NCBI RefSeq assembly: GCF_024714475.1
Contig: NZ_JAMZMI010000002.1
Location: 496,001-560,000, forward strand
DNA length: 64,000 nt
DNA from: Marinoscillum sp. MHG1-6
GTDB taxonomy: Bacteria > Bacteroidota > Bacteroidia > Cytophagales > Cyclobacteriaceae
Direction of reading: 5' to 3'
Position 1 is the first letter of the stretch. Every line of letters starts with the position of its first letter. The notes below the pieces were generated by a model. The model ran no database searches, was not told the origin of the DNA, and saw only the letters and a list, made by a program, of their open reading frames with translations. Below, piece after piece: positions 53,690 to 62,295 of this stretch. A program made the position numbers and the translations under genes.

Positions 53690-54415
53690 ATGACTGTATT
53701 ACCGTACAAAGATAAGGAGGGCTCGAAGAAAGAGCAGGTTGCGACGATGTTTGATAACATCAGCAGTAATTATGATTTTCTGAACCATTTTTTGAGTTTA
53801 GGCATTGATATCGCATGGAGGAAGAAAGCCATCAAATTGCTTAAAAGCGATGAGCCTAAACAGATACTGGACATTGCCACCGGAACAGGTGATTTTGCAA
53901 TTGAGGCACTGGCCTTGAATCCTGATAAAGTTACAGGGGTAGATATCTCTGAAGGAATGCTGGAAGTAGGCCGGGAAAAAATGAAGAAAAGAAGGCTTGA
54001 TCATAAGATTGAGCTCCTGAAAGGTGACTCCGAAAGCTTACTGTTTCCCGACAATAATTTTGATGCGGTGATCGTTGCCTTTGGTGTAAGAAACTTTGAA
54101 AATCTGAAGAAAGGATTGGCCGATATGCACAGGGTATTAAAGCCCGGAGGAAGAGTGGTGATACTGGAATTTTCCAAGCCGCGAATTTTTCCTTTTAAGC
54201 AGCTTTACCAGTTTTATTTTAATTGGGTGCTCCCTAAAATTGGAAAGGTAATATCCAAAGACAATTCAGCATATACTTACCTTCCGGAATCGGTACAGAG
54301 CTTTCCTGATGGAGATGATTTTCTTGGTGTATTGAATGAAATAGGATTTAAAAACACTATATGCAAGCCACAAACCCTTGGCATAAGTTCTATCTATACA
54401 GGTATCAAGCAATAG
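53690..54415 (+). CDS. ubiE: Demethylmenaquinone methyltransferase
   Basis: A 241-residue SAM-dependent methyltransferase from the ATG at 53690; a TTG at 53678 adds four residues. UbiE/MenG signatures are visible: MFDNISSNYDFLNHFLSLGID near the N-terminus, DIATGTGDFAIEA for SAM, and FGVRNFENLKKGLADMHRVLKPGG. In menaquinone-using Bacteroidota it makes menaquinone from demethylmenaquinone (menG function). The last 55 bases also encode the start of porT in another frame. Confidence 0.94.
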   Translation: MTVLPYKDKEGSKKEQVATMFDNISSNYDFLNHFLSLGIDIAWRKKAIKLLKSDEPKQILDIATGTGDFAIEALALNPDKVTGVDISEGMLEVGREKMKKRRLDHKIELLKGDSESLLFPDNNFDAVIVAFGVRNFENLKKGLADMHRVLKPGGRVVILEFSKPRIFPFKQLYQFYFNWVLPKIGKVISKDNSAYTYLPESVQSFPDGDDFLGVLNEIGFKNTICKPQTLGISSIYTGIKQ

Positions 54416-55146
54416 GATTGATCCTTATTCTGCTCACAACAGCACCTGCTGTGGGACAAAATTATAATAGGGAAAATCTGATGGACTATGATAACGAGTG
54501 GATCCATTATGGCTTCTCAATGGGTGTTCATAGTTCTAAATACAGAATTCAGTATGCGGATCGATATGCAACGGAACTGGATTCGCTTCATTCTGTAGTT
54601 CCGAATAATACCGGTGGCTGGCGCGTAGGATTTGTCGTCAATATGAGGCTCATAGATAAATATCTTGATGTCAGACTATTGCCGACTATTGGCTTTTACC
54701 AAAACTCGCTCACCTATCGCTATAGTTTCGATGGAACGCAGCATACGGAAGTAAAAGACGCAACTACAGTCGAGCTTCCGACGCTAATTAAGTTTAAGTC
54801 TTCCAGACAAGGAAATATTGCCATTTACGCCGTAGCAGGAGGTAACCCCGCACTTGAAGTCGCGGGCAGAGGGGATAATTTTGATAATTCAAATAATATC
54901 AAACTCAGGAACTTCAATGTTTCACTTGATGCCGGTGTAGGATTCGACCTTTACTTTCCACTCTTCAAATTCTCCCCTGAAATCCGATACACCTGGGGAC
55001 TAAGGAACATGCTTCCGGGAGAAAAAGGTCCCTATGAGGAACCGTTCAAAAGATTGACCTTTGAAAATGTAGCGTTCTACATCACCTTTGAAGGAGGTCC
55101 CAGTTACCTCCGAAATGCCCGTAAGGCAAACAGAAAAAAACGTTAG
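54361..55146 (+). CDS. porT: PorT-like outer-membrane protein, type IX secretion
   Basis: A 261-residue beta-barrel with an N-terminal signal (to about residue 33, APAVGQ) and alternating strands to the end (SPEIRYTWGLRNML). Both the sequence and its place directly after ubiE match PorT/SprT, required for the T9SS of gliding and proteolytic Bacteroidota. The ATG at 54361 lies inside ubiE (55-base overlap). An in-frame TTG at 54418, just after the ubiE stop, would leave a very short signal, so the ATG is preferred. Confidence 0.87.
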   Translation: MQATNPWHKFYLYRYQAIGLILILLTTAPAVGQNYNRENLMDYDNEWIHYGFSMGVHSSKYRIQYADRYATELDSLHSVVPNNTGGWRVGFVVNMRLIDKYLDVRLLPTIGFYQNSLTYRYSFDGTQHTEVKDATTVELPTLIKFKSSRQGNIAIYAVAGGNPALEVAGRGDNFDNSNNIKLRNFNVSLDAGVGFDLYFPLFKFSPEIRYTWGLRNMLPGEKGPYEEPFKRLTFENVAFYITFEGGPSYLRNARKANRKKR

Positions 55147-55185
55147 GTCAAGACCTTCATTAGATCGTATCCAAACATCTGCAAC

Positions 55186-55938
55186 ATGAAAGAAATTGCA
55201 ATGATCACCGGTGCTACAAGCGGTATTGGAAAGGCAACGGCTGAAGTATTAGCAAATACTCATCGACTTATTATCTGTGGAAGGCGTCTAGAAAGACTTG
55301 AAGAACTCAGGTCCAACCTCCACTCGCAGACAGATGTAGTTACCCTCAATTTTGATGTAAGCATTCAGGCTGATGTACATTCGGCAATTCAGAGCCTTCC
55401 AACAGAATGGGTAAACATTGACGTATTAGTCAACAATGCCGGAAATGCTCATGGCCTGGCCCCTATTCATGCAGGAGACCTGAAAGATTGGGAAGCGATG
55501 ATTGATATCAATCTTAAGGGGTTACTCTACGTAACCCACGAAGTTCTTCCCAATATGATAGAGCGAAAAACTGGCCATATCATCAATGTGGGCTCCATCG
55601 CCGGAATCGAGGCTTACAAAAATGGCAATGTCTATAATGCTTCCAAATATGCAGTTGATGGATTAACCAAATCGATGAGGCATGATCTCACTGAACATAA
55701 TATCAAGGTCTCTGAAATCAAGCCAGGAGCGGTCAATACCGAATTCTCTGAAGTACGATTTAAAGGAGATAAAGCTCGCGCAGATAAAGTTTACGAAGGA
55801 TTTCTGCCCCTATCAGGGCAAGATGTCGCGGAGGCTATAGCCTTTATAGTAAACAGCCCTTATCATGTTAATATTGCAGATCTGCTTATCTTACCCCGGG
55901 CACAATCAGGTGCTACCACGGTACACAAAAACAAATAA
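55186..55938 (+). CDS. Short-chain dehydrogenase/reductase, YdfG-like
   Basis: A 250-residue NAD(P)-dependent oxidoreductase. The cofactor motif TGATSGIG (about 8-15) is followed by GRRLERL, suggesting NADP. NNAG, the catalytic Ser (NVGSIAG) and YNASK follow. The pattern resembles YdfG, a 3-hydroxy acid/serine dehydrogenase. It is 26 bases before the saccharopine dehydrogenase-like gene, so the two may act on related amino acids; that is inference. Confidence 0.9.
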   Translation: MKEIAMITGATSGIGKATAEVLANTHRLIICGRRLERLEELRSNLHSQTDVVTLNFDVSIQADVHSAIQSLPTEWVNIDVLVNNAGNAHGLAPIHAGDLKDWEAMIDINLKGLLYVTHEVLPNMIERKTGHIINVGSIAGIEAYKNGNVYNASKYAVDGLTKSMRHDLTEHNIKVSEIKPGAVNTEFSEVRFKGDKARADKVYEGFLPLSGQDVAEAIAFIVNSPYHVNIADLLILPRAQSGATTVHKNK

Positions 55939-55964
55939 AAGCCTCCATCAAAGTCTCACCCCCA

Positions 55965-57290
55965 ATGAAGCAAATACTGCTAATCGGCGCCGGAAGATCG
56001 GCCTCCTCGCTCATAAAATACCTGAAAGCTCATTCTGAGCAAGATGGTTACAGGCTGATTATTGGAGATAAGGAAAGTAACAACCTACAGGGTAAATATC
56101 CGAATTGCCAGATCATTCCTTTTGACATTGCCGAAACCACTAAGGCATCTGAATTAATTCAGGAATCATCACTCGTCATCAGTATGCTCCCGGCAGGGCT
56201 TCATTTTGAAGTGGCTAAAATTTGTGCCGATTTGGGTACCTCGTTATTGACAGCTTCCTATGTAACAGATGAGATCAGAAATCTTAATACTCAATTCAAA
56301 AAGCACGGAAAGCTGTGTTTAATGGAAATGGGCCTTGACCCTGGCATTGATCACATGTCTGCGATGAAAGTTTTGGATAAAATTAAATCTGAAGGTCATC
56401 GACTGACCTCATTCGAGACTTTTACTGGAGGCCTTCTCGCAGAGAATAACCGGGTAGACAATCCATGGGGTTATAAATTTACCTGGAACCCCAGAAACGT
56501 TGTACTGGCAGGGACCGGAAGTGTCAAATTCATTCAGGAGGGCCGCTATAAATACATCCCCTACCATCGACTATTTAAGCGTACCGAAGTCATTCATATT
56601 CCGGGCTACGGATACTTTGAGGGGTATGCCAATCGTGATTCATTAAAGTACCTTGACCTTTACAACCTTAGGGGCATTAGAACCCTATATCGCGGAACCC
56701 TTCGAAGGCCCGGTTTTTGTAAGGCCTGGGACATATTTGTTCAGCTTGGCGCTACGGACGACAGCTACCAAATGGAGCATGTGGATGAAATGACCCATCG
56801 GCAGTTCTTAAATTCATTTTTGTCTTACAATCCTAGTGATTCGGTTGAATTGAAGCTCGCTCACTACATGAACCTGAGTCGAGATTCAGAGGAAATGTAT
56901 AAGATCAAGCACCTGGGACTCTTTGAGGAAGAGCTTGTGGGGTTAAAAGAGGGGACACCCGCACAAATCTTGGAGCATATCCTTAAAAAATCCTGGACCC
57001 TTAGCCCGGAAGATCGCGATATGATTGTCATGTGGCACAAATTCAAATATCAAAATCAAGCCAACGAGACAAAAGAAATTCAATCAAGCATGATTATCCT
57101 CGGAGATGAAGAAGATACCGCAATGGCCAAATCGGTGGGTCTGCCACTAGGTATTGTCGGTCGCTTAATTCTAAAAGAGGGGCTGAGTATGACCGGAGTT
57201 CATATTCCCACTTCGGAGGAGATTTACACGCCATTACTCGAACAACTCAATAAAATGGGCTTCGAATTCACAGAAACTGAAGTACAATAA
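55965..57290 (+). CDS. Saccharopine dehydrogenase-like protein
   Basis: A 441-residue protein with an N-terminal Rossmann fold (ILLIGAGRSASSLIKYL) and the C-terminal saccharopine-dehydrogenase domain (MEMGLDPGIDHMSA; TFTGGLLAENNRVDNPWGYKFTWNPR). The second stretch is the conserved substrate region of Lys9/AASS-type enzymes. It would convert saccharopine to aminoadipate semialdehyde and glutamate during lysine breakdown. A lysine-ketoglutarate reductase partner is not in the window. Confidence 0.88.
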   Translation: MKQILLIGAGRSASSLIKYLKAHSEQDGYRLIIGDKESNNLQGKYPNCQIIPFDIAETTKASELIQESSLVISMLPAGLHFEVAKICADLGTSLLTASYVTDEIRNLNTQFKKHGKLCLMEMGLDPGIDHMSAMKVLDKIKSEGHRLTSFETFTGGLLAENNRVDNPWGYKFTWNPRNVVLAGTGSVKFIQEGRYKYIPYHRLFKRTEVIHIPGYGYFEGYANRDSLKYLDLYNLRGIRTLYRGTLRRPGFCKAWDIFVQLGATDDSYQMEHVDEMTHRQFLNSFLSYNPSDSVELKLAHYMNLSRDSEEMYKIKHLGLFEEELVGLKEGTPAQILEHILKKSWTLSPEDRDMIVMWHKFKYQNQANETKEIQSSMIILGDEEDTAMAKSVGLPLGIVGRLILKEGLSMTGVHIPTSEEIYTPLLEQLNKMGFEFTETEVQ

Positions 57291-57304
57291 CCGGAGAGTC
57301 CAGG

Positions 57305-58015
57305 CTAATCCAGGGCGAGGTAAAAATCACTCAACAGGTTAATAAACTGCGGAGTATATTCTCCTTCGTTTTTGATGACAAATTCGAGTGATGAAAAAGA
57401 ACTTCCCTTTTTGGAATAGGACCTCACAATGCGAAAAGCAGGTCCTTGTGAATGGTTTCGGATGATCCATTCTTTCTGACAATACAGTCCCTTTAAAAGC
57501 GCCAATTGCTGGAATTGATCGGCCTCCTGCTCGGGGTAGAGTACCCAAAATGCACCATCATCAGAAAGCAGCCTTATAACCACATCAATCAGGTCCCTTT
57601 GAGTCAGGCCCAGCTCATGTTTCGCGAGCTGTTCATTTTTTTGAGCTCCTTTTAAGGAATTCTTAAAAAATGGTGGATTGGAGATAATAAGATCATAATC
57701 ACCTTCGGCCTTGAAATTCTGTACGGAATGATGAATTACCTGGAGCCTATTGGTCCATGGGCTTTGAGAAAAATTATGTTGACATTGATCATAAGCATCC
57801 TGTTCAATCTCCACCGCCTCAATCTCCACATTAGTACGTTTCTGAGCAATCATCAGGGATAGCAGCCCCGTACCCGCACCTATATCCAGAACGCGAACGC
57901 AGGAATCCTGAACCTCAACCAACCCACCAAAAATGCAACCCTCAGTGGTCACCTTCATGGCGGCCTTCCCCTGCTCAACACGAAATTGCTTAAACTGAAA
58001 ATATGAATTAGGCAT
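57305..58015 (-). CDS. tRNA1(Val) (adenine37-N6)-methyltransferase
   Basis: A 236-residue SAM methyltransferase of the TrmN6/YfiC type. SAM motif I is VLDIGAGTGLLSLM and the amino-methyltransferase motif is ISNPPFF, followed by the KNEQLAKHE segment. It would methylate A37 of tRNA-Val. It is the last of three minus-strand genes, overlapping rnhA by one base (TAATG). Confidence 0.9.
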   Translation of the reverse strand: MPNSYFQFKQFRVEQGKAAMKVTTEGCIFGGLVEVQDSCVRVLDIGAGTGLLSLMIAQKRTNVEIEAVEIEQDAYDQCQHNFSQSPWTNRLQVIHHSVQNFKAEGDYDLIISNPPFFKNSLKGAQKNEQLAKHELGLTQRDLIDVVIRLLSDDGAFWVLYPEQEADQFQQLALLKGLYCQKEWIIRNHSQGPAFRIVRSYSKKGSSFSSLEFVIKNEGEYTPQFINLLSDFYLALD

Positions 58016-58470
58016 TATCCCTGCTCCTGTTCGAAAACTTCGTCCACCTTGAGGTTCACCCCTTCTCCAGCTTCAACGGCCAGCCGGTCACAACGCTCAT
58101 TTTCCGGATGCCCGGCATGACCTTTGATCCAATTGAATTTAACCTTATGCTTTTCGGCCACTTTTAAGTATCGCTTCCACAAATCAGAATTTTTCTTCCC
58201 TTTAAAATTCTTGGTTACCCAACCAGCCAACCAGCCTTTTTCCACGGCATCCACCACGTATTTGGAATCCGAATAGACCAGCACCTCCCAACCCGGCTTT
58301 TTGATCGCTTCGAGGCCTTTGATCACCGCTAATAGTTCCATTCTGTTATTGGTGGTCAGCCGAAAACCTTCTGACATTTCCTTTCTCTTTCCCTGATAGT
58401 CCAATATTACTCCATATCCTCCCGGGCCCGGATTCCCCTTGGCCGATCCATCAGTGAAAATTTTAATCAT
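58015..58470 (-). CDS. rnhA: Ribonuclease HI
   Basis: A 151-residue RNase H. The catalytic residues D7 (FTDGS), E45 (NNRMELLAV), D68 (YSDSKYVV) and D128 (NERCDRLA) are all present, with the H118 flexible loop (KGHAGH). It cleaves RNA in RNA:DNA hybrids. Overlaps marC by 4 bases and trmN6 by 1, so the three are one operon. Confidence 0.96.
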   Translation of the reverse strand: MIKIFTDGSAKGNPGPGGYGVILDYQGKRKEMSEGFRLTTNNRMELLAVIKGLEAIKKPGWEVLVYSDSKYVVDAVEKGWLAGWVTKNFKGKKNSDLWKRYLKVAEKHKVKFNWIKGHAGHPENERCDRLAVEAGEGVNLKVDEVFEQEQG

Positions 58471-59042
58471 AATGTAAGTAGATGTGTTTTAAAGATTTTG
58501 ATTGCTATAGACAGCAATATGATTCCGAAAACTTTCCGCAAGATACTAAAACCGGCTGCTCCAATTTTACTCTCCAGCCACCCCGAGGTTTTAAGCACCA
58601 GATAAACAAAGACCAGATTAACAAAGACCCCAACGAGAATGTTAGAAGTAGAATAAAGCGCCTTAAGCGAGATCAACGTAGTCATGGTACCTGCACCCGC
58701 TATTAAAGGAAATGCAATGGGAACAATACTGTGCGACCCTGCCGGCTCGCTCCCATCACTTCTAAAAAACTGTATGCCTAAAATCATTTCCATTCCGAGA
58801 AAGAACATGATAAGCGCACCGGCTATAGCAAAAGAGCCTATATCGATCCCGAATAGCTTCAATATGCTCTCTCCCAGGAAAAGGAAAACGACCATGATTA
58901 CCCCCGAAACCAAAGTGGCCTTTTCGGATTGAACATGCCCCATTTTCTTCCGAAGATCAATAATAATGGGAACACTTCCCAGGATGTCGATAACCGAAAA
59001 CAGTATCAAGGTAACGGATAGTATTTGCTTAAATTCAAACAT
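58467..59042 (-). CDS. MarC family integral membrane protein
   Basis: A 191-residue protein with six hydrophobic segments (UPF0056/MarC family). FSVIDILGSVPIIIDL at the start and PIAFPLIAGAGTMTTLI in the middle are family features. Its transport activity is not established. First gene of the marC-rnhA-trmN6 operon, 71 bases from the aminotransferase gene upstream. Confidence 0.9.
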   Translation of the reverse strand: MFEFKQILSVTLILFSVIDILGSVPIIIDLRKKMGHVQSEKATLVSGVIMVVFLFLGESILKLFGIDIGSFAIAGALIMFFLGMEMILGIQFFRSDGSEPAGSHSIVPIAFPLIAGAGTMTTLISLKALYSTSNILVGVFVNLVFVYLVLKTSGWLESKIGAAGFSILRKVFGIILLSIAIKIFKTHLLTL

Positions 59043-59113
59043 AGCAGCGCAAAGCTAATGACCGTTTACAAGCATTTTCCAAGAATTCAATCAGAGGATA
59101 AAATCGGTGATAA

Positions 59114-60166
59114 CTACGCAAATTTTTTCCTTAAAAACGTCATGAGCTTATCTATCTCCCGTCCTTTGATCGCCGGAAAATTAGCTATCCGGAAAGTATG
59201 AGGCTTTAGATCACCATATCCCGCACCCAGAATTATTTCATGATCCTTTGCTTCAGCTCTTAGTGCCGCAGGGTCATCACACTTCAAAGTCAAGACCGTC
59301 TGAGAACGGACTTTTTCATTTGAAATTAAAAATTCGATTCCTTCCAGATCATTCACCAATGCGTGATACGATGTTATTCTTTGTTGTAGCTTTTTATTGA
59401 TGGCGTCTATCCCTTTAGAAATTCTTTGAGTTCGGTTAAGTAAATAGATGCCCAAAACATTAGGGGTATATTGTGTCTGGTTGTGTCTGGTGTTTTCCAG
59501 AATGTTTACCAAACTATTATAATGACCCTTTTCACTTAGAACGTAAGCTTTCTCCATGGCCGCTGGTGACAAAATCATCAGTCCCAGACCGGCAGGAAGA
59601 CCCAAACATTTTTGTACCGAGGCATACCAGTAGTCGGCCAAATCAAAATCTATACGTTCACCTCCCAATGAGGATGTGACATCGACGGTGATAATATGTT
59701 CAGGATAATCGCTTCTCAACTGGGCCATCCTGGCTGCTGAGACTTTCGTTCCCGTAGACGTTTCATTGTGGGTTAGGGCAATCACATCAAACTCTTCCCC
59801 TACCTCCTCCTGCGGCAACTCGTCATTAATGTCAAATTTGACCCCTTTGGCCTTGGTGATCTTATCGGCATAGCCAAACCACTTTTGACCGAAAGCTCCA
59901 TTATAAAAGTGGAAACTGCCTTTTTCAGTAAGTGATTGAGCAATAATTTCCCAATTCTCTGTTGCAGATGAAGTGAATGCAATCTCGTACGCTGCCGGAA
60001 TTCTCAATTTCTCACGAAGGATCATCTTGGTCTCTGAAACCAACTCCATACATTCCGGGCTTCTGTGATTCATAGACATCACTCCCTGCATATAGGCTTC
60101 ATAGATATACTCCGGCACGTTTGAGTAAACTCTGGACGGGCCAGGGTAAAAATTAGCTGTATTCAT
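59114..60166 (-). CDS. Class V aminotransferase, SerC-like
   Basis: A 350-residue PLP aminotransferase from the ATG at 60166 (a TTG one codon upstream gives one more residue). NFYPGPSRV, the ATENWE phosphate loop, DVTSSLGGERIDF and the PLP lysine in YWYASVQKCLGLP follow the phosphoserine/alanine-glyoxylate aminotransferase pattern. A phosphoserine aminotransferase role in serine synthesis is most likely, but the substrate is not proven by sequence. Starts with a one-base overlap on the aroQ stop (TGATG). Confidence 0.85.
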   Translation of the reverse strand: MNTANFYPGPSRVYSNVPEYIYEAYMQGVMSMNHRSPECMELVSETKMILREKLRIPAAYEIAFTSSATENWEIIAQSLTEKGSFHFYNGAFGQKWFGYADKITKAKGVKFDINDELPQEEVGEEFDVIALTHNETSTGTKVSAARMAQLRSDYPEHIITVDVTSSLGGERIDFDLADYWYASVQKCLGLPAGLGLMILSPAAMEKAYVLSEKGHYNSLVNILENTRHNQTQYTPNVLGIYLLNRTQRISKGIDAINKKLQQRITSYHALVNDLEGIEFLISNEKVRSQTVLTLKCDDPAALRAEAKDHEIILGAGYGDLKPHTFRIANFPAIKGREIDKLMTFLRKKFA

Positions 60167-60579
60167 CAAATGAAGTAATTAAGCGCTAATTCGTATCCTT
60201 TCAATCCCAATCCTGAGATAATACCTACGCTTTTCGCACCTGTATAAGTTAAGTGGCGGAAAGACTCGCGAGCATGTATATTGGAAATATGAACCTCTAC
60301 AACCGGCGTTTTTATAGCGGAAATAGCATCAGCAAGTGCAATAGAACTGTGGGTATAACCTGCCAAATTCACAATTATTCCATCATAGGAAAATCCCACC
60401 TCATGGATCTTGTTGATCAATTCGCCCTCAACATTCGATTGAAAATATTCCAGATCGATATTGGCGTAATCTGCTTTGAGTGTATTGAAATAATCTTCAA
60501 AGGTTTGAGTGCCATAAATATCCACTTCGCGCGTACCAAGCAAGTTTAAATTCGGCCCGTTAATAATTATTATCTTCAT
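60166..60579 (-). CDS. aroQ: 3-dehydroquinate dehydratase, type II
   Basis: A 137-residue dodecameric dehydratase of the shikimate pathway. The start MKIIIINGPNLNLLGTRE with R17, then the catalytic Y22 (IYG), is the family signature. VEVHISNIHARE and RHLTY carry the substrate-binding and catalytic histidine residues. Co-transcribed with the downstream aminotransferase. Divergent from the Xer recombinase gene, with only 22 bases between starts. Confidence 0.95.
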   Translation of the reverse strand: MKIIIINGPNLNLLGTREVDIYGTQTFEDYFNTLKADYANIDLEYFQSNVEGELINKIHEVGFSYDGIIVNLAGYTHSSIALADAISAIKTPVVEVHISNIHARESFRHLTYTGAKSVGIISGLGLKGYELALNYFI

Positions 60580-60601
60580 CGAATATCTAAATTAGCCTGA
60601 A

Positions 60602-61501
60602 GTGAATTGGGATATTTACATCAAGCAGTTTAAAAATTACCTCAAGTTGGAAAGGTCATTGGCACAAAATACCATTGATGCCTATCTGAGGGATATCACG
60701 AAATTAAGGCAGTTTTTTGAAATCAAAGGAATTGAACGCTCACCTTTACAAGTAAGCCAGCAGGACCTCATTGATTTTATTGAATATATCAACGAATTTG
60801 GACTGTCTCAATACTCCCAATCGAGGATCATTTCCGGACTGAAAGCCTTTTATAGATTCCTGATTTACGAACAATTCATTGACCTGGACCCTTCGGAGTT
60901 GCTGGAAGCCCCCAAACTGGGAAGAAAGCTTCCCGATACCCTGAACATCCATGAAATTGAGGCACTATTTCAAGCCATAGACCATAGCACAGAATTAGGC
61001 ACCAGGAATCGAGCCATACTTGAGACACTGTATAGCTCCGGACTTCGTGTATCAGAGTTGATCGACCTGAAAATCAGCAATATCTACGAAGACATTGGCT
61101 TCATTCGGGTAATTGGTAAAGGAAGTAAGGAAAGGCTTGTCCCCATTGGGCGTACTGCTTTAAAATATATCAAAATTTACCGGGATCAGGTTCGGGTGCA
61201 TTTAGAGATCAAGAAGGGTCATGAAGACATTCTTTTTCTTAACCGGAGAGGTGCCAAACTTACCAGAGTAATGATCTTCACCATTATCAAAAACCTGGCT
61301 GAATCCATCAACCTAAATAAATCCATTAGCCCGCATACTTTCAGACACTCCTTTGCCACTCACCTGATAGAGGGTGGGGCTGATTTGCGGGCAGTTCAGG
61401 AAATGCTTGGTCATGAGTCAATAACCACAACGGAAATCTATACTCATTTAGACAGAGAGTACCTTAAGCAGGTGATCATGGACTTCCACCCGAGGAGCTA
61501 A
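60602..61501 (+). CDS. Tyrosine recombinase XerC/XerD family
   Basis: A 299-residue site-specific recombinase, start at GTG. The N-terminal SAM-like domain covers about 1-95. The catalytic domain has R149 (SSGLRVSEL), K173 (GKGSKERLV), H245 and R248 (HTFRHSFATHL), H271 (LGHESITTTEIYTH) and the nucleophile Y280. Length and close match to Xer proteins, and a housekeeping neighbourhood, argue for chromosome dimer resolution at dif rather than a mobile-element integrase. XerD seems more likely than XerC, but I cannot separate them firmly. Confidence 0.92.
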   Translation: MNWDIYIKQFKNYLKLERSLAQNTIDAYLRDITKLRQFFEIKGIERSPLQVSQQDLIDFIEYINEFGLSQYSQSRIISGLKAFYRFLIYEQFIDLDPSELLEAPKLGRKLPDTLNIHEIEALFQAIDHSTELGTRNRAILETLYSSGLRVSELIDLKISNIYEDIGFIRVIGKGSKERLVPIGRTALKYIKIYRDQVRVHLEIKKGHEDILFLNRRGAKLTRVMIFTIIKNLAESINLNKSISPHTFRHSFATHLIEGGADLRAVQEMLGHESITTTEIYTHLDREYLKQVIMDFHPRS

Positions 61502-61506
61502 GCAAT

Positions 61507-61530
61507 AAAAAAGGGAGAATTACTCTCCCT
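61507..61530 (-). terminator. Terminator of the SiaB-like gene
   Basis: On the minus strand AGGGAGA pairs with TCTCCCT (7 bp, 5-base loop), followed by six T. The stop codon of the gene lies in the loop. The plus-strand side is T-rich too, so it may also serve the Xer gene. Confidence 0.82.
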
Positions 61531-62083
61531 GTGCTATTTTCTTTTCTTTCGTTTTCTCTTCAGTACTGTAGTCTGTCAACACCCGAGTCTCAAAGTAGAA
61601 GTAGGCATGATCCGCATCCAGATCCTCAAAATCGTAATAAAGTTTTTGAGTGGTTTTTCTGGCTACATCGATAAACCCAAGACCTGCTGTCCCTTTTTCT
61701 GAAAAGTCTTTATTCTCAAGGCAATGCTTATAGTATTCTCTCAACTCTTCGGCATCCATGCCGTTGATTTTATCCAAAATAGACTTCAGACCTTCAACTT
61801 TAGACTTTTCAATGATATTATTCGATCCGATTTTGTAGTACTCAGGACGCTTGATCACAATAACCATATCCGAGTTCATAAAATCAGGATGTTTCACACC
61901 ATGGTAACCCACATTTTGAAAGATCTCGATAAACACATTCGTCAGCTTTCGACGAACTTTTCTATCCTTTTCTAAATTGGTTACACTATGCTCAAGTGAT
62001 TCAATGATCATATTGATCAGGTCGGGCGTAATGATCCCTTTATGAATCAATAGTAGATTACTATCTCTTAAATTTAGCCTCAT
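61520..62083 (-). CDS. SiaB-like (DUF6272) GHKL-fold protein
   Basis: From the ATG at 62083 the protein has 187 residues; an earlier ATG at 62155 would add 24 residues that read through the dyad at 62121-62135 and look unconserved. It has an N-box-like segment (FIEIFQNVGYHGV) and a G-box-like segment (GTAGLGFIDVARKT), the ATP-binding features of GHKL kinases. It resembles the SiaB/DUF6272 family of anti-sigma-like serine kinases. In Pseudomonas SiaB phosphorylates SiaC. No SiaA/SiaC partner is adjacent here, so its role is open. Confidence 0.75.
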   Translation of the reverse strand: MRLNLRDSNLLLIHKGIITPDLINMIIESLEHSVTNLEKDRKVRRKLTNVFIEIFQNVGYHGVKHPDFMNSDMVIVIKRPEYYKIGSNNIIEKSKVEGLKSILDKINGMDAEELREYYKHCLENKDFSEKGTAGLGFIDVARKTTQKLYYDFEDLDADHAYFYFETRVLTDYSTEEKTKEKKIAQGE

Positions 62084-62120
62084 TTTTATTCGAAGTTCAG
62101 TTGGGATAAAGGCAAGTAAA

Positions 62121-62135
62121 ACTGGTTCAACCAGT
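62121..62135. promoter_or_regulatory. Perfect inverted repeat upstream of the SiaB-like gene
   Basis: ACTGGTTCAACCAGT is a perfect 7-1-7 dyad, 38 bases upstream of the 62083 start. It could be a transcription-factor operator or a small hairpin in the 5' UTR. Confidence 0.4.
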
Positions 62136-62242
62136 AATTTAAGACATAATTCCAAAAAATAAAGCCAACATTTTAAAAAATACTACCATACAAATCTTCA
62201 AAACAGGCATCAAAAAGTGTTGTGAATTAACGGTCATATGTA

Positions 62243-62272
62243 AAGTCTAAACCCGTAAGACTTCTATTTTTG
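62243..62272 (+). promoter_or_regulatory. Promoter region of pyrD with an inverted repeat
   Basis: TATTTTTG (62265-62272) is an exact TAnnTTTG -7 box, 23 bases before the pyrD ATG. Where the -33 box should be, AAGTCT and AGACTT (62243-62248 and 62258-62263) form a 6-bp inverted repeat around 9 bases. This may be an operator. Confidence 0.5.
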
Positions 62273-62295
62273 CACGACGATTTTAAACACGAGGA

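Noticed and set aside
60602-61501. Integrase of an integrated element
   Set aside because: The product is a full Xer-type recombinase in a housekeeping context; no tRNA attachment site, phage genes or composition change nearby.
62084-62155. Upstream ATG for the SiaB-like protein
   Set aside because: The added 24 residues are hydrophobic, unlike the family start, and run across the inverted repeat; the ATG at 62083 is more likely.
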